64,000 nt of DNA from Cryptomeria japonica (Eukaryota > Streptophyta > Pinopsida > Cupressales > Cupressaceae): positions 159,774,849 through 159,838,848 of the forward strand of contig NC_081413.1 of the NCBI RefSeq assembly GCF_030272615.1, written 5' to 3'. The position numbers and the translations under genes were made by a program. Below, one piece after another: positions 59,207 through 64,000 of this stretch. How positions within the stretch are numbered: the stretch's first letter is position 1; each line of letters starts with the position of its first letter. The notes below the pieces were generated by a model that saw only the letters and a list, made by a program, of their open reading frames with translations, made no database searches and was not told the origin of the DNA.

Positions 59207-60306
59207 AGTTCAAGATTAATTTGAGACTCCACATGCATATTCCATCAATTAAGGAGCAACTTGGTCACACACAATCAATTTAAAGTAGTTTTGCATGCTT
59301 CAAGAGAAAATTCGACCTAAGGAGATAAGATCATGCAACATGAAGATTAAAGTAATAAGTTCACTTCAGTTCTAAAAAAGACAAGCAATTCATCTTCCAT
59401 CTCTTCTTCAAGTTCTTTTTGAAGACTTTTTCTATAAATTTTTTGCTTCTATTCTCTTCTAAGGTAGTTCTTTTCTTTCCTCAGCATGATTGTAGACTAA
59501 TTTTTGTCTCTTTCATGCTCAAGGACAACATTGTAGCTCAATTTTATGAGTTTGTAACAACAACATCTTTATTTTTCAATAAAGCAACATGATTTTACCT
59601 TCTCAAATCTATGTTTTGTGAACAATTTTGATGCAATTTTTGTGATTTGATGTATTAAATCCTTAAATTATGTCTCATTTATGCACTTTGACATGGAATA
59701 TTCATAATTTTGGCAGATTATATATTGTATTGAAGTATTCATTTGTTATGGTTGTGAGAGCATATAGTTTTCCTTCAATAACCTAAAAGACAATCTTCTT
59801 ATGAAATACTTTTGTTTGATTTGAGTTAAAGCAGAGTCATGTATGAAGAAAGTTGATTTGTTGAGAAGTATTGTGAGTTGATAGGTTTCAAGTTTTATTT
59901 AATTATTTTGGTGAATCACCTCTTGTAGGTTTAGGATTTTCAAGTTCTAGTTATCCTTCTATCTTTTCCCATCATAAAGTCATTTGCAGGAGATTCATCA
60001 TATAGGAAGCTAAAATATAATTCAGAGGTTACTTTCATCAAAGGCAACCCACATTCCTGAAATTATTCCCATGTTTCATAGGATTGCTAAGTTTCATACT
60101 TAGCTTCATGGGTGCAATCCTTCATGACAACAAATATATTTTGTGGGCAACTGCTCACAGTGGTAAATCCCTGTTTGGGTTTTCCATGTAGAAAATCTTG
60201 GTGTTCATGTGTTGGATATGTGTTATTGATTAATTGTTTATGTGTTGCATTAATTTTAGTTTAGACTGATTCAACTCCCCCTCTTAGTCCTACCTTGGGT
60301 TCAACA
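59207..60306 (+). repeat. 5' LTR of copia element 5 (left boundary uncertain)
   Basis: The right end is firm: TTCAACTCCCCCTCTTAGTC...GGGTTCAACA at 60306 is followed by a PBS. The conserved copia LTR block (TTTGGGTTTTCCATGTAGAA) is at about 60160-60210. The left end is unclear; a TG at 59222 (TGAGACTCCACATGC) is one candidate. No second LTR lies in the window. Confidence 0.6.
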
Positions 60307-60320
60307 ATTAGTATCAGAGC
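60307..60320 (+). promoter_or_regulatory. Primer-binding site of copia element 5
   Basis: ATTAGTATCAGAGC matches the initiator-Met site with one or two changes directly after the LTR end. Confidence 0.82.
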
Positions 60321-60339
60321 AAGACACCTCTTGAGTAAG

Positions 60340-61160
60340 CTTAACCGCTTGAGGTAGATCTTGTATGGCATAGGACGTGCATTACAAATTTTCGATATTC
60401 AATAACACAAACTTTCCTTAAGTACTAGAAGGAGAGAATTAAATCACATTTGGAGACATTACAAAATGAAATATGGGTAATCATTCAGATTGGATATACA
60501 CCCCCGTAGGGTGGTCCTTAGACTCTGGATGAGATAAATTTAAAGGACACTAATGCAAAAGCTAGAGCTATAATTTTCATTTGTACGAGTGATTCAATGT
60601 TTGTAAGAGTAAAAGGATTAAAATAAGCTAAAGTAGTATGAAAAAAGTTGTGTTTGGCATTTGAAAGAGATCCAAAGACAAAATGGGCTAGGCTGATGAA
60701 TCTAAAGAAGAAGTATGAATATCTGAGAATGCTTGAAGATGAAGGTGTTGATAACTATATTCATAAAGAGACTAAACTTGTTGATGGTATTAGAGCTGCC
60801 AGTGGACATTTAGATGAATGTGATGTTATCAAAAAGATCTTGTTGACCTTGCCAAAATCATACAAAGCAATGAGGTGTGCCATACAAGAAAGAAATTATT
60901 TAAGAATGTATACTATTGATTAGCTTACCGGTACCTTAACAACCTTTGAAATCTCTGAAATGGAGAAAGAGAAAAGAGAAAAGAAAGAAGCATTGATATT
61001 TCAAGACACGATGATTCAGAATGCAGTGGAGACATGGGTGAAGTTGAGGCAAACTTTGTGAAAATATTGCAACGAGGTACTAGAAGATACAAAGGTAAGT
61101 TACCTTTGTAATATTTTTCTTGTGGTAGAATTGGACGTTATGCTTCTCATTTCACTTAAA
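60340..61160 (+). pseudogene. Copia Gag (element 5)
   Basis: The open piece 60648-60923 reads MCLAFERDPKTKWARLMNLK and LKKKYEYLRMLEDEGVDNYI, a copia Gag (UBN2-type) segment including ILLTLPKSYKAMRCAI. The zinc knuckle at about 61100-61155 should be CxxC...H...C but reads YFSCGRIGRYASHF: the first Cys, the His and the last Cys are lost. Confidence 0.85.
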
Positions 61161-61319
61161 GAGAGGATTATAAGAGACCAAATGATGATGATAAGAGAAT
61201 TAAAACTAGAAGATGCAACTTTAACAGAAGAGATAAAAAAAGTTTATGTTCTATAGAGGAACATACATCGGAAGATGAACTTGATGATGAATCAAATGAA
61301 GAATCCTTGTTTTTAGCGA

Positions 61320-61772
61320 TTGAAGAAAAAAGAGAATGCTTTGGAGAAACCAGAAGAGGAGAAGACATTCAAGATTGAATTGCATGCAAAAATAGAACCA
61401 AATACATACATCATTGACTCTGGATGTTCAAATCATGTGACCTCTGATAAAGGCATGTTTATTAATTTCAAGAGATATGATGGTGGATCAATGATATTTT
61501 CCAAAGAAGATGGAGCAAATATTCAAGGTATTAGAAGTGTTTCTATTGATGGTAAACATAAAATTAATGATGTTTATTATGTTAAAGGATTAAGACATAG
61601 TCTATTAAGTATGAGTCAGATGTGTAGAAAAGGTTATGAAGTTTTGTTCAGTAGTACCAGATGTGTGATTAGAAAAGAAAAGATTGGTAGAAGGGTTGCA
61701 GAAAGAATTAAAACAAGTGAAAATGTATACTACATCAAGGATAAAAGAGAAATAAAATGCTTTTTAACATAG
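61320..61772 (+). pseudogene. Copia protease (element 5)
   Basis: The protease site is in TYIIDSGCSNHVTSDKGMFI. The following fold continues to YYVKGLRHSLLSMSQMCRKG and ends in VYYIKDKRE, where the GAG-pre-integrase domain normally begins. A TAG stop follows. No WH.RLGH or C..C zinc region is found. Confidence 0.9.
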
Positions 61773-61784
61773 ACTAAAATTGAG

Positions 61785-61990
61785 GTGGATATAATTCCAG
61801 CAATTATAGAGAAGACAAGTGATTTGGAAGAGAGAAAGGAGGATGAAAGAGATGAAGAAGAAGAGGAAGAGGAAGGCACAACAAAAATTCCTGCTAAGTA
61901 TGTTAAGAAGTATCATTCAAAAAATAAGATAATTGGAGACAAGACAAAAGGTGTTCAGACAAGGAGGGAAATTGTAGAAGCACAAGAATA
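61785..61990 (+). pseudogene. Copia integrase-RT linker (element 5)
   Basis: An acidic run (EERKEDERDEEEEEEE) is followed by IPAKYVKKYHSKNKIIGDKT and KGVQTRRE, the sequence that in copia elements sits between integrase and RT. It follows the protease frame within 13 bases. Confidence 0.85.
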
Positions 61991-62009
61991 AGCCAACTAT
62001 TGTTTTCTA

Positions 62010-62744
62010 TCAATGACTGAGTCAAGCAATTATGAGGAAGAAAGTAAAGATGATAGTTGGGTAAAAGAAATGGAAGAAGAACTAAATCAAATATAGAAGA
62101 ACAATACTTGGGAACTGGTACCTAGACTGGGGGACATGAATGTGATAGGAACTAAATGGGTATTCAGGAGAAAGCGAAATTAGAAAGGACAAGCTACAAC
62201 AAATAAAGCAGGACTGGTATGTAAAGGATATTATAAGGTAAAAGGCATAGATTTTGAAGAAAATTTTTCTCTGGTAGCAAGGATGGAAGCTATATGTATA
62301 TTTCTTGCATTTTTTGCTCATAAGAACTTAAGAGTTTATCAGATGGATGTCAATTTATTGTTTTTAAATGGAGATATAGAAGAAGTATACATTGAGAAAT
62401 CATATGGGTTTAGACTAATAGAAGCTCCAAATATGGTGTGTATATTGAAGAAAGAACTGTATGGGATCAAACAAGCACCTAGGGTCTATTATGCAAGATT
62501 AGACGAGTATTTTCTACAACAAAATTTCAGCAAAGGTACAATGAATAGTAATCTTTATTTCAAGATTTATGGAGAAAAGTTATTGATTATTATAGTTTAT
62601 GTTGATGACATTATATTAAGAGGAAATGACAACTTATGTAAAGAGTTTTCTAAAGAGATGCATAAAGAGTTTGAAATGTCAATGTTCTGTGAGTTATATT
62701 TCTGTCTTGGATTACAAGTTATATCTCACAAAGCAAGTATGTGA
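62010..62744 (+). pseudogene. Copia reverse transcriptase (element 5)
   Basis: The start WVKEMEEELNQI...NNTWELV is recognisable with one TAG (62095-62097 region). After another stop, GTKWVFRRK and CKGYYKVKGIDFEENFSLVA lead into the open part 62283-62744: YQMDVNLLFLNGDIEEVYIE, LYGIKQAPRVYYARLDEYFL and the catalytic YVDDIILRGNDN, intact. A stop follows SHKASM. Confidence 0.92.
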
Positions 62745-63456
62745 AAGAAATATTGAAGAAATTTGAGTTTGATGGTTGTAAACCTGTTACAACTCCTTAA
62801 ATAATTGGTTGTAAGCTGAGCAAAGATGACGAGTCTCCAGAGGTTGATAAGAAGAAGTGCAAATCAATGGTTGGTGGATTACTATATTTGACAATGTCTA
62901 GACCAGATATCATGTAGGCTATTTGTTTGGTGGCTAGGTTTCAAGCAAATCTGAAGGTTACACATGAACAAGCTATGAAAATAATTTTCAGGTACTTGAA
63001 ACGTTTTATGGATTTTTTTCTCTGGTACAAAAAAGTTGGAGATTTCACATTAAAAGTATATTGATGCAGATTGGGATAGAAGTGTTGATGACTGGAAAAG
63101 TACTAGTGGTGGTGCTTTCTTTTTAGGAAATAGATTGGTAGATTCTGGTTTAGTAAGAAACAAGATTCAATTTCCCTATCTACTAATGAAGCAAAGTATA
63201 TTGCAACAACATCTTGATGTACTCAGGCAATGTGGATGAGATAGACTCATAGAAATATCAAGGTAACATATGATGAAGAAATTCCTATTATGCGTGACAA
63301 TACAAATGCAATAAACATTTCAAAACATCTGATTATGCATTTAAGAACAAAACACATTTCAATCAGATATCACTACTTAAGGGATAAGGTTGTTGAGAAG
63401 GAAGTTTGATTGGAATATATTTCTACAAAAGAATAGGTTGTAGATATTTTTACTAA
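62745..63456 (+). pseudogene. Copia RT thumb and truncated RNase H (element 5)
   Basis: Readable pieces, in order, are KYVKEILKKFEFDGCKPVTT, SMVGGLLYLTMSRPDI, the FRYLKR block, a damaged first RNase H acidic site, DNTNAINISKH (about 63297-63330), RTKHISIRYHYLRDKVVEKE and VVDIFTK at the break. Many stops and at least one frameshift are present. Confidence 0.83.
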
Positions 63457-64000
63457 GTGTAATATCAAAAATATTGTCCCTTGTAATTAATGTGACAAAT
63501 GGCACTTTTCCCCCATGTCATCAGAGGTCAAGATTTTCCATCTTTTCCTTTTGTCCACTTAGGCCATCCTTGTCAGCTGTGGCTGAAGCGTTACCAACTC
63601 TGCTGATCTATCACCTTTAGGGATGAAGGAATGATGCAGAGACGTTCGTGCAACGTGATAGCGTCCCATGAATTTGACAGTATGTAGGTGGCTTTTTGAG
63701 CATTATGTATTCACCTGAAAGGAATCATAACACCTCTGCATGTGCCCACTGATGTCTGAATTCATTTCTAAGCCTTTACCTTTCACCTTGGAGGCATTTG
63801 GAAGGGATTCTTTGGCAAGTTTGGCAATCTTCTTGCAGGTTGAGCTCTTGGAGACCACTTTGGACAACATACTATCAACACCACCATTGTTGTAGCATCT
63901 CAAGCATACCACACCAACATTTACAATAACTGTTTGTGAAAGGGGACTTTCCTAAAACCTCTCTTTCCTATTTTCCAAATCTTTATTTCCAATCTTGTAT
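63457..64000. other. Unidentified sequence beyond a sharp break in element 5
   Basis: The sequence changes character at TGTAATATCAAAAATATTG, exactly after the truncated RNase H. It could be the LTR start of a further insertion (TG start, preceded by CTAAG), but the window ends before this can be tested. A short open stretch on the minus strand (63703-63912) resembles nothing I recognise. Confidence 0.35.

Larger units (their letters stand above)
60307..63456 (+). mobile_element. Internal part of Ty1/copia element 5, integrase deleted
   Basis: After the PBS come gag, protease, RT and RNase H remnants on the + strand, but no integrase: the frame passes from the GAG-pre-integrase start to the linker that normally follows integrase. 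The RNase H is cut at DIFTK where PLP should follow, at about 63456. It is a deletion derivative of a copia element, further truncated at its right end. Confidence 0.85.

Overview
The window is repeat-derived plant DNA, most likely from a large, retrotransposon-rich nuclear genome. A gymnosperm or large-genome monocot is plausible, but the sequence alone does not settle it. I find no intact cellular gene, rRNA, tRNA or CRISPR. Nearly everything recognisable is a long terminal repeat (LTR) retrotransposon, and the elements are nested inside each other. The boundaries were read by eye from TG...CA termini, primer-binding sites (PBS), polypurine tracts (PPT) and 5-bp target-site duplications (TSD).

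LEFT NEST (1162-23087). A Ty3/gypsy chromovirus on the + strand (TSD AGGTC, LTRs 1162-2790 and 21471-23087) was hit twice. First, a Sirevirus-like Ty1/copia element on the - strand (2836-10225, TSD GATAT) sits in its leader. Second, a non-autonomous Sirevirus-like element on the + strand (10762-17378, TSD CTATC) sits inside its gag. Removing the second element and one TSD copy makes the host gag frame run straight through. The non-autonomous element has no protease, integrase, reverse transcriptase (RT) or RNase H. It carries a coiled-coil protein with four CCHC zinc knuckles and a long second frame of unknown function.

MIDDLE (23093-27977). This stretch has no recognisable gene. Part of it (about 23340-24420) resembles a decayed solo LTR.

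RIGHT NEST (27983-about 59206). A second Sirevirus-like copia element on the - strand has its right LTR interrupted by another copia element on the - strand (34157-58097, TSD AAACC). That element is interrupted in its leader by a large Ty3/gypsy element on the - strand (38851-57159, TSD ATAAC). The gypsy element encodes gag, protease, RT, RNase H, a second plant-type RNase H and integrase, which fits the Tat/Ogre group. Between integrase and 3' LTR it carries, on the opposite strand, a captured plant mobile domain (PMD) gene (41384-about 43110). A GCGCTATTG-like motif is clustered next to both ends of its internal region in mirror orientation.

RIGHT EDGE (about 59207-63456). A fifth copia element on the + strand has lost its integrase. 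It is cut off mid RNase H at about 63456, where unidentified sequence begins.

All coding regions are broken. A striking share of the premature stops are TAG where the family has CAG, as expected from deamination of methylated CHG sites.
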